From: Planctomycetales bacterium
GTDB taxonomy: Bacteria; Planctomycetota; Planctomycetia; Planctomycetales; Planctomycetaceae
Assembly: GCA_028285345.1 (NCBI GenBank)
Contig: JANQPT010000032.1
Span: 60,792 to 124,791 of the forward strand
DNA: 64,000 nucleotides
Direction of reading: 5' to 3'
Within the stretch, counting starts at the first letter, position 1, and each line of letters begins with the position of its first letter. Shown here one piece after another: positions 1 to 8,573 of the stretch. A model generated the notes under the pieces. The model saw only the letters and a program-made list of their open reading frames with translations. It made no database searches and had not been told where the DNA came from. A program made the translations under genes and the position numbers.

Positions 1-2
1 GC

Positions 3-923
3 GAGCAGACTTTGGCAGAGGGCCTCCCTCCCTTGCTCCGACGATTGGATCGTCGCGACGCGGAACTGGTCTATGAGGCAATTCGCCGCGCGCAGCCGGG
101 CGGGATGGGGCACGTCGACGAACAAGATATCGCGCAGGCACCGACGGAGACGCTGCTCGAAGTGATGCAACTCGCGGCGGAACGGGATCAAATTGCCGCT
201 GAGTATGCGCACGGTTTTCCTGTCGTGTTGGAATATGCCCGCGAGCATTTCGATTGCGCGCAGGAAACGCCGGAGCAATGGAGTGCGGCGATTGTTCATT
301 TGCAATTGAAGCTGTTGTCGCGGTTCGGCGATTCATTGATTGCCCGCAAGTGTGGACCGGCGACGTCGGAAGAGTGCCGGGACCGGGCGCGAGTCGCGCT
401 GCGTGCGTTTGAGGAGCGCGGGTCGGTGCAGATATCGGAGATCGGCGCGTTGGACGACTGGTTGCGGGGCGATGGACATCGACGCAATCCGGGGACGACG
501 GCTGATCTGATTGCGGCGATCTTGTTTGCCGCGTTTCGGGAGGGTTATGTTGCTCAGATGAGTATTCCACCCCAATCTGGATTGAGACGGCCGGACTTGT
601 CAAAGGAAGAGTTCTATCAGAATAAATCGATCGTCAAAATCGAGTGGTGGCTCCACTCGTGCGATCTTCCGTCTTTGACTTGGGCTCGGCTGCAAGTTTT
701 TAGCGACGGAACAGCGGATTCGTGTTTTGATCCAAATGACACGTTGTACGGATTCTCCACTCGCGATTCGGCAAGTCATTTTCTGTCCGAGGATGAGTTC
801 ATTGAGCTAAGCCAGATGGACCACGATGACGAAAAAGAGTACGGTTTTGTGATCGCATCAATCATCCCTCCAGTGTGGCCCTCTGATTCAAATCAAGAGT
901 TCGAGTATCTTGGGACATATTGA
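3..923 (+). CDS. CitG-like triphosphoribosyl-dephospho-CoA synthase family protein, 5'-partial, with an added C-terminal domain
   Basis: The reading frame is open to the left edge, so the N-terminus lies outside the window; a TTG at 12 is only an internal possibility. The first ~185 visible residues match the C-terminal two thirds of the CitG/MdcB family: a PGGMGHVDEQDI stretch near residue 30, then the NPGTTADLIAAILFAAFREG signature near residues 158-177, where the family normally ends. CitG proteins build the triphosphoribosyl-dephospho-CoA prosthetic group, but CitG-like proteins also occur in tetrahydromethanopterin gene sets of C1-metabolising bacteria. The next gene is a pterin synthase homologue, which favours that second role (inference). 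About 115 further residues follow, including LYGFSTRDSASHFLSEDEF. They look like a separate small domain, and their DNA is visibly less GC-rich, which suggests a gene fusion. Confidence 0.75.
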   Translation, partial: EQTLAEGLPPLLRRLDRRDAELVYEAIRRAQPGGMGHVDEQDIAQAPTETLLEVMQLAAERDQIAAEYAHGFPVVLEYAREHFDCAQETPEQWSAAIVHLQLKLLSRFGDSLIARKCGPATSEECRDRARVALRAFEERGSVQISEIGALDDWLRGDGHRRNPGTTADLIAAILFAAFREGYVAQMSIPPQSGLRRPDLSKEEFYQNKSIVKIEWWLHSCDLPSLTWARLQVFSDGTADSCFDPNDTLYGFSTRDSASHFLSEDEFIELSQMDHDDEKEYGFVIASIIPPVWPSDSNQEFEYLGTY

Positions 924-931
924 TGAGTCGC

Positions 932-1000
932 GTAGGGTCCGCTGTGCGGACCGAATAAGGAACGCACATTTGTTGTGGCGGTCCGCAGAGCGGACCCTAC
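932..1000. repeat. REPIN-like element: two inverted GTAG-palindromes
   Basis: Left unit 932-952 is GTAG followed by GGTCCGCTGTGCGGACC, a perfect 7-bp stem with a TGT loop. Right unit 980-1000 is GGTCCGCAGAGCGGACC followed by CTAC, the inverse of the left unit with one loop mismatch. A 27-bp spacer separates them. A 5' GTAG next to a short palindrome, in head-to-head pairs, is the described hallmark of bacterial REP/REPIN elements mobilised by RAYT transposases. A third identical unit lies at 17266-17286. The element separates the CitG-like and pterin-synthase genes. Confidence 0.7.
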
Positions 1001-1018
1001 TTTTTTTCGGAAACTGTG

Positions 1019-1510
1019 ATGAATCGTGAACGCTACACCGTCCGCGTGACCAAAGACCACCTCGTATTCAGCGCGGCGCATTTTATTACGTTCAACGGCG
1101 ATATCTGCGAACGGCTGCACGGGCACAATTGGCGTGTTGCCGCTGAGATTGCAGGAGAGCTGGACGAGAACCATTACGTGTTCGATTTCATCGCACTGCG
1201 GGATGCGCTGCAGGCGATTGTGGATGAACTGGATCATCGCGTGTTGCTGCCGACCAAGCATGCGGCGATTCGGGTGACTGCCGGAGATTCCGAAGTCGAG
1301 GCGACGTTTGAGGACCGGCGGTGGGTCTTTCCGCGCGAGGATTGCGTGCTGCTGCCGATTGAGAACACGACGGCGGAATTGATTGCCCGTTGGATCGGCG
1401 GGCGATTGGAGTCGACTGTCCGCGCCAAAGCGGGAGCAGCGGTGGAGTCGATTCGCATCGAAGTGGAAGAGAATTTCGGTCAATGGGCGATTTGCGAGAT
1501 GAAACAATGA
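1019..1510 (+). CDS. 6-pyruvoyl-tetrahydropterin synthase / QueD family protein
   Basis: A 163-residue protein if the ATG at 1019 is used; a GTG lies directly before it. T-fold pterin synthase hallmarks are visible, numbered from that GTG: zinc ligands H22 in FSAAHF and H35/H37 in LHGHNW, a cysteine four residues before the HGH motif (C31, the position of the QueD/PTPS catalytic cysteine), and ENTTAELIA towards the C-terminus, which carries the pterin-anchoring glutamate region. The family converts dihydroneopterin triphosphate to 6-pyruvoyl- or 6-carboxy-tetrahydropterin. It is downstream of a CitG-like gene in the same direction, which hints at pterin-cofactor synthesis rather than queuosine, but the sequence does not decide this. 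The stop codon lies inside a strong hairpin. Confidence 0.88.
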   Translation: MNRERYTVRVTKDHLVFSAAHFITFNGDICERLHGHNWRVAAEIAGELDENHYVFDFIALRDALQAIVDELDHRVLLPTKHAAIRVTAGDSEVEATFEDRRWVFPREDCVLLPIENTTAELIARWIGGRLESTVRAKAGAAVESIRIEVEENFGQWAICEMKQ

Positions 1511-1540
1511 AAGCCGACCGCGCGAAGCGATCGGCTTTCA
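1508..1540. terminator. Terminator hairpin between convergent genes
   Basis: A perfect 10-bp inverted repeat, TGAAAGCCGA at 1508-1517 and TCGGCTTTCA at 1531-1540, with a 13-nt loop. It starts on the stop codon of the pterin synthase gene and lies between that gene and the convergent gene ending at 1645. There is no long T tract, but the symmetry could serve both directions. Confidence 0.5.
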
Positions 1541-1644
1541 ATTGAGCAGTGGCCCGCACTTCCGACTTGGAGTTCTTTGCCTCCGTGCTCGCTTGACGGA
1601 AACGGGAGTCGTCGCCCGGATTCAATCCGGAGCTTCGACATCGA

Positions 1645-2205
1645 TCAGTGCTTGCTGACCGCGGCCACTTGCGTTCCCAACTTTGAATCGTCCTCCGTGC
1701 TGTCGGATTCTTGCGCCTTCGCGGCTTCGATCTCTTCGCGAATGCGGTTGAGCCGCGCTTTGCGGATCGCCCAGCGTTCTTCGCGGAGCCGTTTGCGGTC
1801 GTCGCGGCGGGCTTGGGCTTCCTGTTTGCTGACCCGCGCCGACCGTAACGTCGGAGCGCTCTCTGCCTGTGAACGGCGGGCACGGTTCCACGCAATCCAT
1901 TGCTGCCGCCGTTGCTGCAATTGGCGATTCCGTTGTTGCTGCAATTGCATGGCAGTTTGGGCCGCCTGAACCATCGACAACGCGCTCGTTGCTGAGGTGA
2001 CGCCCGTTCCGCCCGTTGTGGAGGTTCCAGCAGCGGGGCCCGTTGTGCCGCCTGCTGCTGAGGCGGCGCCTTCGCACATTTGCCCGCAGGCGGTCTCTGG
2101 AGCCGCCAAGACTGCCGCGGCCAGCAACGTAATTCCGGCCGCAACGGTCCGCAAAGAACCGAGTGACGTTGTGGGACCGCTTCGATCCCTGGTTTCAAAG
2201 AGCAT
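1645..2205 (-). CDS. Small exported basic coiled-coil protein of unknown function
   Basis: The 186-residue reading starts at the ATG at 2205, chosen because GAAAGGTG sits just upstream; the frame is open further but that part looks non-coding. The N-terminus has a charged start, then a hydrophobic run around SLRTVAAGITLLAAAVLAA and a small-residue/cysteine region (ETACGQM), fitting a signal peptide. A Gly/Thr/Ser-rich linker follows, then a long Gln/Arg-rich helical region (LQQQRNRQLQQRRQQW and RRDDRKRLREERWAIRKAR) likely to form a charged coiled coil. I do not recognise a family. It is convergent with the pterin synthase gene and transcribed alone. Confidence 0.65.
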   Translation of the reverse strand: MLFETRDRSGPTTSLGSLRTVAAGITLLAAAVLAAPETACGQMCEGAASAAGGTTGPAAGTSTTGGTGVTSATSALSMVQAAQTAMQLQQQRNRQLQQRRQQWIAWNRARRSQAESAPTLRSARVSKQEAQARRDDRKRLREERWAIRKARLNRIREEIEAAKAQESDSTEDDSKLGTQVAAVSKH

Positions 2206-2591
2206 ATTTGCACCTTTCGTAAAGGTTATGGTTGAACCATCTTCGGCCGGCGGCCGCCGCGCGGGTATGCGGGCTCCACGCAGAAAACCGAAGCGGTTCA
2301 ATGGGTTTCGAGGGCGGCAGGCAGGCCGGCCGCGACAATCGATTTGCCAAATCTCAATTCACAGTGCACTAGGTATTCCAACGTAGAAGCCGTCGGGTTT
2401 TCACTGGAAGGATGACAAATCTGCGCGGATTGATCGGCGCCACCGAATGAGAAATGTTGGCTCAATTGACTTTGTGAAGCTGCATCGTGATTGACACGGT
2501 ACGCGTCACATCAAAGAATAAAGTGATGACTAGGCCAGGGAAGTATTAAGCCTGCTCTAATCGCTTCGAGGCACCTTCCAGGATATTTTCG
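2206..2591. other. Intergenic region upstream of the sigma-factor cluster
   Basis: A divergent gap between the small exported protein and the first sigma-factor copy. Apart from the promoter-like sequence at 2491-2519 I see no gene. Its last ~100 bases are similar to 2999-3090, showing that the tandem duplication includes the promoter region. Confidence 0.5.
2491..2519 (+). promoter_or_regulatory. Sigma-70-like promoter of the first sigma-factor copy
   Basis: TTGACA at 2491-2496, a 17-bp spacer and AAGAAT at 2514-2519. The same -35, spacing and -10 recur at 3013-3041 in front of the complete copy, so the arrangement is conserved between duplicates. Confidence 0.5.
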
Positions 2592-2921
2592 ATGCCGGAC
2601 GAGCACTCCGAAGCACCCAACGACGACGAACAACGAGGTGATCTTCGCCCGCTGGAGGATACACTCGAACAGAATCGCGATCAGTTTTACCAGTTAGTGG
2701 CGTATCACATGGATCGCCGCCTGTGGGGCAAGGTGGAACCTTCCGACGTTGTGGAACGATCGTTCACTCAAGCCCGCGCCCGCTTCTCGGAATTCGCGGA
2801 ACGCAGCTCGATGCCGGTGTCATTGTGGATCCGGCAGATCACGATGCAGACCTTGATCGACATCCATCGCCGGTACCTCGGCGTACTGAAACAAGACATC
2901 GGGGTTTCGCTGAGACGATAA
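2592..2921 (+). pseudogene. Truncated ECF sigma factor copy 1 (region 2 only)
   Basis: 109 residues closely matching the first half of the complete sigma factor at 3276-3887: the DQFYQLVAYHMDRRLWGKVE region, SDVVERSFTQARARF, and SLWIRQITMQTLIDIHRR, which is sigma region 2 with its core-binding and -10 recognition helices. It stops soon after region 2 in a diverged stretch, so the linker and region 4 are missing. Region 4 normally contacts the -35 element, so this product should not initiate on its own, though it might bind core polymerase. It is one of three tandem copies that share a promoter-like upstream region. Confidence 0.8.
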
Positions 2922-3275
2922 CGCAAGGCCGCGCGATCGGTTCCACTCGGATCGATTGGAATGGCCGATCGAGAAAGGTTGCCCCATTTGACGCCGCAAT
3001 GCCTCATCGTGGTTGACACGGCACGCGTCGCACCAAAGAATGGAGTGTAGGTTAACCCCGGGGGAACTGCAGGCCTGCTCCGATTGCTACACGTCTTTTC
3101 AGCCGAAGCGGGGCGGGCTAAGATTGGCTAAAGCCAGTTTCAAAAGTCATTTGCGCTGGCTCCAGACGCGTGCTGAGTCTGTTAGGCCGTTGAGTCGACG
3201 AGTTTCGAAACCGGATTTCAGAGCGAACGAGCCGTTTCCCTCGATAACACCGAGGCGTCTTCCAGGATTTTCTTA
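2922..3275. other. Intergenic region between sigma copies 1 and 2
   Basis: No convincing gene. The first ~75 bases do not resemble the second half of a sigma gene, so the missing half of copy 1 is deleted rather than frameshifted. From about 2999 the sequence repeats the region upstream of copy 1, including the promoter and the following GCCTGCTC block. Confidence 0.6.
3013..3041 (+). promoter_or_regulatory. Sigma-70-like promoter of the complete sigma factor
   Basis: TTGACA at 3013-3018, a 17-bp spacer and AAGAAT at 3036-3041, identical in layout to 2491-2519. Confidence 0.5.
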
Positions 3276-3887
3276 ATGGCGGGCGAGAGTTCCAACATAC
3301 CGAAGAACGACGAACAGCGAGGCGATCCCGCGGCGCTGGGGGTCTCATTCGATCAATACCGCGATCAGCTTCAGCGGCTGGTGGCGTACCATATGGATCG
3401 CCGCCTCTCGCGGCGGGTTGATGCGTCGGACGTCGTACAGCAATCGTTTATTGAAGCCCGGGCCCGCTTGTCGCATTTTGTCGAACACAGCTCGATGCCG
3501 TTTTCGCTGTGGATCCGGCAGATCACGATGCAGACCTTGATCGACATCCATCGCCGGCACTTCGGCGTGCAGAAGCGCGACATTCGTCAAGAAGTCTCGA
3601 TGCAACAGGCGGATTCGTCGTATTCGATTCTGGCCGATCAGCTGGTTTCGAATCTCACGTCGCCATCCAGCGTGGTGGACAAGCGGGAGAAGCTTGCGCG
3701 TGTTCGCGAAGCGATCGACAGTATGGACGAAATGGACCGCGAAGTGCTGGTGCTGCGGCACTTCGACGAAATGAGCAATAAAGACATCGCCGAATTGTTG
3801 GGCATCGGACAACCGGCGGCCAGCAACCGCTATCTGCGGGCGCTGACCCGGCTGCGGGAGATACTGATGGATGACTCGGAATCCTAA
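3276..3887 (+). CDS. ECF-family RNA polymerase sigma factor (complete copy 2)
   Basis: 203 residues with both working domains. Region 2 spans about residues 20-95 (LVAYHMDRRLSRRVDASDVV and SLWIRQITMQTLIDIHRR) and region 4 about residues 130-198, where DREVLVLRHFDEMSNKDIAELLG is followed by the helix-turn-helix with NRYLRALTRLREIL. It is the kind of ECF factor that planctomycetes carry next to Ser/Thr kinases, and a kinase gene follows at 4326. No anti-sigma gene is adjacent, so phosphorylation by the kinase is a plausible control (inference). Its 3' end overlaps the next, truncated copy by 17 bases. Confidence 0.92.
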   Translation: MAGESSNIPKNDEQRGDPAALGVSFDQYRDQLQRLVAYHMDRRLSRRVDASDVVQQSFIEARARLSHFVEHSSMPFSLWIRQITMQTLIDIHRRHFGVQKRDIRQEVSMQQADSSYSILADQLVSNLTSPSSVVDKREKLARVREAIDSMDEMDREVLVLRHFDEMSNKDIAELLGIGQPAASNRYLRALTRLREILMDDSES

Positions 3888-4149
3888 GAATCGGATGGAG
3901 CTTTACAACTCGCATCTCACCTTACCGTCCAGCATGGTGGACAGGCGGGAGGATTCTGCGCGGGTCCGCAAAGCGATCGACAGTATGGACGAGATGGACC
4001 GGGAAGTGCTGGTGCTGCGGCACTTCGACGAAATGAGCAATATAGACATCGCCGAGTTATTAGGCATCAGCCAAGAGGCGGCCCGCAACCGCTATCTGTG
4101 GGCGCTGACCCGCTTGCGGGAGAAACTGATGGACGACTTGGAATCCTAA
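3871..4149 (+). pseudogene. Truncated ECF sigma factor copy 3 (region 4 only)
   Basis: 92 residues that match only the C-terminal half of the complete copy: DREVLVLRHFDEMSNIDIAELLG and NRYLWALTRLREKLMDD. The ATG at 3871 overlaps the end of copy 2 in another frame, so it could be translationally coupled, but the homology begins only near residue 12. It would be a free region-4 domain able to contact -35 DNA. Together with copy 1 (region 2 only) it flanks an intact copy, as if repeated unequal recombination had deleted opposite halves. Confidence 0.75.
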
Positions 4150-4325
4150 GCGTCGGATGGGGCGGCGCAACGAGCACCCTCAGGTCCCAACCTGGTGCGT
4201 TCCCAATGCGACCGCGAGTTTCTGGGTTTCCCAGCCTGCATCGCTGGCGTAAAATGGCTTATTCGGTGCGAAGGCCCGCCCGATGTGCCTTTCAGACTTC
4301 ACTTCGTGTTGCAGATTCGATTCTG

Positions 4326-5921
4326 ATGACCCTGAGCGATTCCCGCCGTAGCCCGATCGAGATGTTGGCGGAGGACTATTCGCGACGGCTGAGCTCCGGC
4401 GAACATCCCTCGATCGAGGAATATGTACGGAATTATCCCAGTTACGCCGACGGGATTCGGAAACTTTTTCCAATCGTCGCAATTCTGGAAGACGCGAAAC
4501 CAGCTTCAGAGCGGATGGTAGTTCCGCAACATCCCGAGCCGGAACTGTCGGCGGAGTCACAGTTCGGCGACTTTGTGATTCAGCGTGAGGTGGGCCGCGG
4601 CGGCATGGGCGTCGTGTATGAGGCGACGCAACGATCCTTGAACCGCCGCGTGGCTCTCAAGGTCTTGCCGGCCAACTATCTTCCTTCCCAAAAGCACGTG
4701 CTCCGTTTTAAACGCGAAGCGCATTCCTCGGCGCGGCTGCACCATACGAACATTGCACCCGTGTTCGGTGTCGGTGAACAGAACGGATCGCACTACTATG
4801 CGATGCAGTACATCGAGGGTTATGGGCTGGACGCGATTATCAAATGCCTGCGGCAACTGACGGTGGAGTTGGAGCAAGAGTTTCAATCGCCGAGCGATTC
4901 GTCGTTGGAGTTCAATCCGCACAACCTTCCGTCGTCGACCGGGATCGCGCAACTGCTGGTCTCCTCCAAGTTCACGACGGAGCAACCCCACCTGTACCCG
5001 CAAGATTCCGAAGCGATTCCGCTCCCGGACGCGAAGCTGATCCCGGCTCCCGACGAAAGCTCGGACGACGGATCGCCGATGCGGTTTTGGCGGTTCTTTA
5101 TGAACACGAGAGGAGTGCGAACCGAGTCGTATTATTGGCGAAACCTGGCGGGAATCGGCATCCAGGTTGCCGGCGCGCTACAACACGCGCACGATCTGGC
5201 TGTCTACCACCGGGACATCAAGCCGTCGAACTTGATGATCGACTACACGGGCAAGGTCTGGGTGACGGATTTCGGTTTGGCGCGGATTGTGGGCGACCCG
5301 AACCTGACGGCGTCGAATGATACCGTCGGCACGCTACGGTATATGGCCCCCGAACAGTTTCAGGGGGATTTTGACATCCGGACTGAGATTTACAATCTGG
5401 GCGTCACATTATACGAACTCGCCACGCTTCAACCGGCGGTCACGGAACCGGAAGCGCCGCAACTCATCAAAAAGGCGCTGAGCCAACCCCCGGTTCGGCC
5501 GGGGGCGATTAATAGCGAAATTCCCCGCGATTTGGAAACGATCATCCTCAAGTGTATTTCCCACGAACCCGCCGACCGCTACCAGTCGGCGATGGAGTTC
5601 AGTGACGATCTGCAGCGTTTCATCAGCGGCGACGTAATTTACGCCGGCCGCAAGCGGCCGATGGCCTCGCTCTGGCGGTGGTGCCAGCGAAATACGGCCA
5701 TCGCGCGTTTGGCGAGCGCGGTGCTGATTCTGTTGCTGACGGTTGCGATCGTCGCCTCGGTGGGTGTCGTGCGAACGACCAACGCGCTGAATATCGCCGC
5801 TGAAGCGCGGGACAAAGCGCAGCGCAATGAGCGACGATTGATGAAAGAAATCGAGCGGCTTAGCAGGGACAAGCTCAAGCTGCAGCAACGAATCGACAAA
5901 CTTGAGCGGGCCGCCAAATAG
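4326..5921 (+). CDS. Membrane-anchored serine/threonine protein kinase
   Basis: 531 residues from the ATG at 4326 (MTLSDSRR); an earlier in-frame ATG at 4098 would overlap sigma copy 3 and adds non-conserved sequence. The kinase domain runs from about 82 to 435: glycine loop GRGGMGVVY (90-98), K112, HRDIKPSN with catalytic D297, DFG 315-317, APE 341-343. Between the lobes there is a ~90-residue low-complexity insert (about 178-268), as often seen in planctomycete kinases. A single membrane helix is at 459-482, followed by a short charged coiled coil to the end (about 485-530). The WD40 or TPR sensor that usually follows the membrane helix in such kinases is absent. It lies downstream of the sigma factor on the same strand. 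Confidence 0.92.
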   Translation: MTLSDSRRSPIEMLAEDYSRRLSSGEHPSIEEYVRNYPSYADGIRKLFPIVAILEDAKPASERMVVPQHPEPELSAESQFGDFVIQREVGRGGMGVVYEATQRSLNRRVALKVLPANYLPSQKHVLRFKREAHSSARLHHTNIAPVFGVGEQNGSHYYAMQYIEGYGLDAIIKCLRQLTVELEQEFQSPSDSSLEFNPHNLPSSTGIAQLLVSSKFTTEQPHLYPQDSEAIPLPDAKLIPAPDESSDDGSPMRFWRFFMNTRGVRTESYYWRNLAGIGIQVAGALQHAHDLAVYHRDIKPSNLMIDYTGKVWVTDFGLARIVGDPNLTASNDTVGTLRYMAPEQFQGDFDIRTEIYNLGVTLYELATLQPAVTEPEAPQLIKKALSQPPVRPGAINSEIPRDLETIILKCISHEPADRYQSAMEFSDDLQRFISGDVIYAGRKRPMASLWRWCQRNTAIARLASAVLILLLTVAIVASVGVVRTTNALNIAAEARDKAQRNERRLMKEIERLSRDKLKLQQRIDKLERAAK

Positions 5922-5962
5922 CGGACCATGGCGACGAATTCGGTGAGCAACACGAGATTGTC

Positions 5963-7045
5963 TCAGCAGTCGACCTTGTAGCGCTTGAGCTTGTCGGGGC
6001 AGCCCTCAACGCCTAGCCCCGGAGTTTGCGGCACGGCGATCTTGCCGCCGGTGATTTTCAGCGGCTCCACACTAATGTCATCTTCCAGCCCGTAGTAGGT
6101 GCTGTCGTTGGCCAAGGAATAGGCCGGCAGCGCGGCCGCGACGTGGACCATGGCTGCGGTCTTGGGGCCGAGGTCATGTCCGCAATGCATGATCGCCGGG
6201 ATCCGGGCCGCTTCGCACAGATGGCCGATTTTGACACACGGCAAGATTCCCCCCGCTTGAGGCGTATCGGGCAATAGAAATGCGGCTGCGTCTGCTTTCA
6301 GAATCTCCCAGGCACTGGCCGGATCGGTGACACTCTCGTTGAGGGCGATGGGGGTCGTGGTTTGGCTTCGCAACCAGTTTGCATCGGAGAGCGGCTCTGC
6401 GGGAATCGGCTGTTCCAGGTATTCCAGTTCGTAGGGCTCCAACTGCCGGGCTAGTTCGGCGGCGTCTTGGGGGCTGTAGGCACGATTGGGATCGATCCGC
6501 AGTTTGAGCTTGTCGCCCACCGCGTCGCGGACGCCGCGGACCATTTCCAGATCGCTGTCGATGCTTTTGCCCGCCTTGGTCTTCAGCGTGCTGTAGCCTT
6601 GTTCGACACACCATGCAGCGATTTCTCCGGCTTGATCGTAGCCTTGAATGCCCATGCAGGCCGCCAATTCGACTTGCGGCCGCAGGATGCCGCCCAACAG
6701 CACGGCCAACGGCTGGCCGGCCGCCTTACCGCAGAGGTCCCACAGGGCGATTTCAATTCCCGACTTGAGCCGGGTCTCCAATGGACACGTCTGATGGAAC
6801 TGCGCCAAATTCAGCGGGTCGCGGCCGATTAGCCATTCTTCCGCCTCTGCCTGCATCCTCCGGCCGCTGATGCCGGGGAGGAAGTTCACATTATGTTCGC
6901 CCCAGCCGACCAATCCGTCGTCGGTGTCGAGGCGCACAATCGCGCTGCAGGTCGTCGACGAAGTTCGGAGGTGGCTGCTGTACGGAGCGATCGGCGCGAC
7001 CTGCGGGATCTCGACGACAGTGACTTCCACACGGGTGATCTGCAT
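5963..7045 (-). CDS. Enolase-superfamily (mandelate racemase/muconate lactonizing enzyme) protein
   Basis: 360 residues, full length for the family. The KTK motif at 155-157 provides the general base on the second barrel strand; metal ligands are D185 (RIDPN), E211 (LEQP) and E237 (LNES). D260 and the MHCGHD stretch near 287-291 occupy the later barrel strands. Such enzymes abstract a proton alpha to a carboxylate in sugar-acid or aromatic catabolism; the substrate cannot be read from the sequence. A good ribosome site (AGAGGA) precedes the ATG. It follows glgC on the same strand with a 66-base gap, so the two may be co-transcribed. Confidence 0.88.
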   Translation of the reverse strand: MQITRVEVTVVEIPQVAPIAPYSSHLRTSSTTCSAIVRLDTDDGLVGWGEHNVNFLPGISGRRMQAEAEEWLIGRDPLNLAQFHQTCPLETRLKSGIEIALWDLCGKAAGQPLAVLLGGILRPQVELAACMGIQGYDQAGEIAAWCVEQGYSTLKTKAGKSIDSDLEMVRGVRDAVGDKLKLRIDPNRAYSPQDAAELARQLEPYELEYLEQPIPAEPLSDANWLRSQTTTPIALNESVTDPASAWEILKADAAAFLLPDTPQAGGILPCVKIGHLCEAARIPAIMHCGHDLGPKTAAMVHVAAALPAYSLANDSTYYGLEDDISVEPLKITGGKIAVPQTPGLGVEGCPDKLKRYKVDC

Positions 7046-7111
7046 TTCGTCGTCCTCTTGAAAGTCCGCAGCGTGGCGCGGGCCGGAACAACATCGGTTG
7101 ACATGTTCCGA

Positions 7112-8389
7112 TCACGCGACAGCGTCGGATCGAGGAGATTCGGCTGGAGCGGAATCGTGCAAATCGGAGAGTCCGGTTTGTTTGCCGATGACGACAATGC
7201 CCCCCTCGCTGACGGCAAATCCCCGTGTACGGTCCGTCTCCAGGTCGTAGCCGATTTGCATGCCCTCGGGGATAGAGATTCCCTTGTCGATGATCGCTCG
7301 CCGCACTTTGGCGTGCCGCCCCACGTCGACGCCTTCAAACAGGATCGAGTCCTCCACCTCTGCCCAACTGTTCACGCGGACGTCGGCGGAGATGATCGAT
7401 CGCTGGACGTGACCGCCGGAGATGATCGACCCGCTGCAGACCATACTGTCCCAAGCCTGTCCCACGCGCGGTTCTTCCGCCTCGGATTGGGAGAAGACGA
7501 ACTTGGGAGGGGGCAGCAGCGGCTGATACGTGCGCATGGGCCAGCTTTTGTCGTACAAGTTTAGTTCCGGAGCGACGGAGACGAGGTCCATGTTGGCTTC
7601 GTAGTAAGCGTCGATCGTCCCTACGTCGCGCCAATAGAGACTGTCGCCGGAATTCTTGTCCTGAAACGGAAACGCGCGAACGAGATGCGAGTCGATGATC
7701 GAGGGGATGATGTTCTTGCCGAAGTCGTGCGCGCTGTCGTTGTCAGTCGCGTCGCGGCAGAGTTCGTCAAACAGGAACTCCGCCTTGAAGACATAGATGC
7801 CCATCGACGCCAAACATCGCGTCGGGTCGTCCGGCAGCGGCTGCGGGTCGGCAGGCTTCTCTCGAAAGCTGACGATTCGCTGCTGATCATCGATCTGCAT
7901 CACGCCGAACTCCTTGCCTTCCTCAAGGCTGACAGGGATGCAGGCAATCGTGACATCCGCGTTGGACAGTTTGTGCTCGCGGATCAGCTGGGCGTAGTCC
8001 ATCTTGTAGATGTGATCGCCCGAGAGGATCAACACATGCTCGGGGTGGCTCTTCTCGATGGTGTAGATGTTTTGATATACCGCATCAGCCGTTCCCTGGT
8101 ACCACTGTTCATCGATCCGCTGTTGCGGCGGCAGGATGTCGATGAACTCGTCGAGCTCGCGGTTCAAAAACCGCCAGCCGAGATTGATATGCCGGTCCAG
8201 ACTGGCGGCTTTGTATTGGGTGAGGACCAAGATCTGCCGCAGGCCGCTGTTGATACAGTTCGAGAGCGTGAAATCGATGATTCGGTAAAGCCCGCCAAAC
8301 GGCACAGCCGGTTTCGCCCGGTCACGAGTGAGCGGCTCGAGCCGGCTCCCTTTTCCACCCGCCAAGATCATGGCGAGAACATTTCTCAT
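7112..8389 (-). CDS. glgC: Glucose-1-phosphate adenylyltransferase
   Basis: 425 residues, the usual length. The N-terminal nucleotidyltransferase signature is LAMILAGGKGSRLEPLTRDR (about 5-24), with KPAVPFGGLYRIIDF and the WYQGTADAVYQN substrate loop after it. The C-terminal part has the left-handed beta-helix character of ADP-glucose pyrophosphorylases (SIISGGHVQRSIISADVRVN). It makes ADP-glucose, the first committed step of glycogen synthesis. The start is firm, with GAGGAGG just upstream. No other glycogen genes are in the window. Confidence 0.95.
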   Translation of the reverse strand: MRNVLAMILAGGKGSRLEPLTRDRAKPAVPFGGLYRIIDFTLSNCINSGLRQILVLTQYKAASLDRHINLGWRFLNRELDEFIDILPPQQRIDEQWYQGTADAVYQNIYTIEKSHPEHVLILSGDHIYKMDYAQLIREHKLSNADVTIACIPVSLEEGKEFGVMQIDDQQRIVSFREKPADPQPLPDDPTRCLASMGIYVFKAEFLFDELCRDATDNDSAHDFGKNIIPSIIDSHLVRAFPFQDKNSGDSLYWRDVGTIDAYYEANMDLVSVAPELNLYDKSWPMRTYQPLLPPPKFVFSQSEAEEPRVGQAWDSMVCSGSIISGGHVQRSIISADVRVNSWAEVEDSILFEGVDVGRHAKVRRAIIDKGISIPEGMQIGYDLETDRTRGFAVSEGGIVVIGKQTGLSDLHDSAPAESPRSDAVA

Positions 8390-8573
8390 CCCTGCCTCCT
8401 CAGAGTTTCACGTCGATCGCGCGGTGTAAGTCTGCCAGCCTGCAACGACACATGGTGATTGCGGCCCGCATTGATTCTCGCATTATCGTAACTTTCCGCC
8501 GTACGGCAATGGAAATTCGCCGAAACGCGAAGGCTGGCAGCGGTATGACGTGGCGTGTATGGTTGATTGCAAA

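Noticed and set aside
4098..4325. Longer N-terminus for the kinase
   Set aside because: It overlaps sigma copy 3 in another frame and shows no conserved kinase sequence.
4500..4900. Low-complexity insert in the kinase as a possible novel domain
   Set aside because: Planctomycete kinases often carry an insert of this type between the lobes, so it is not treated as new.
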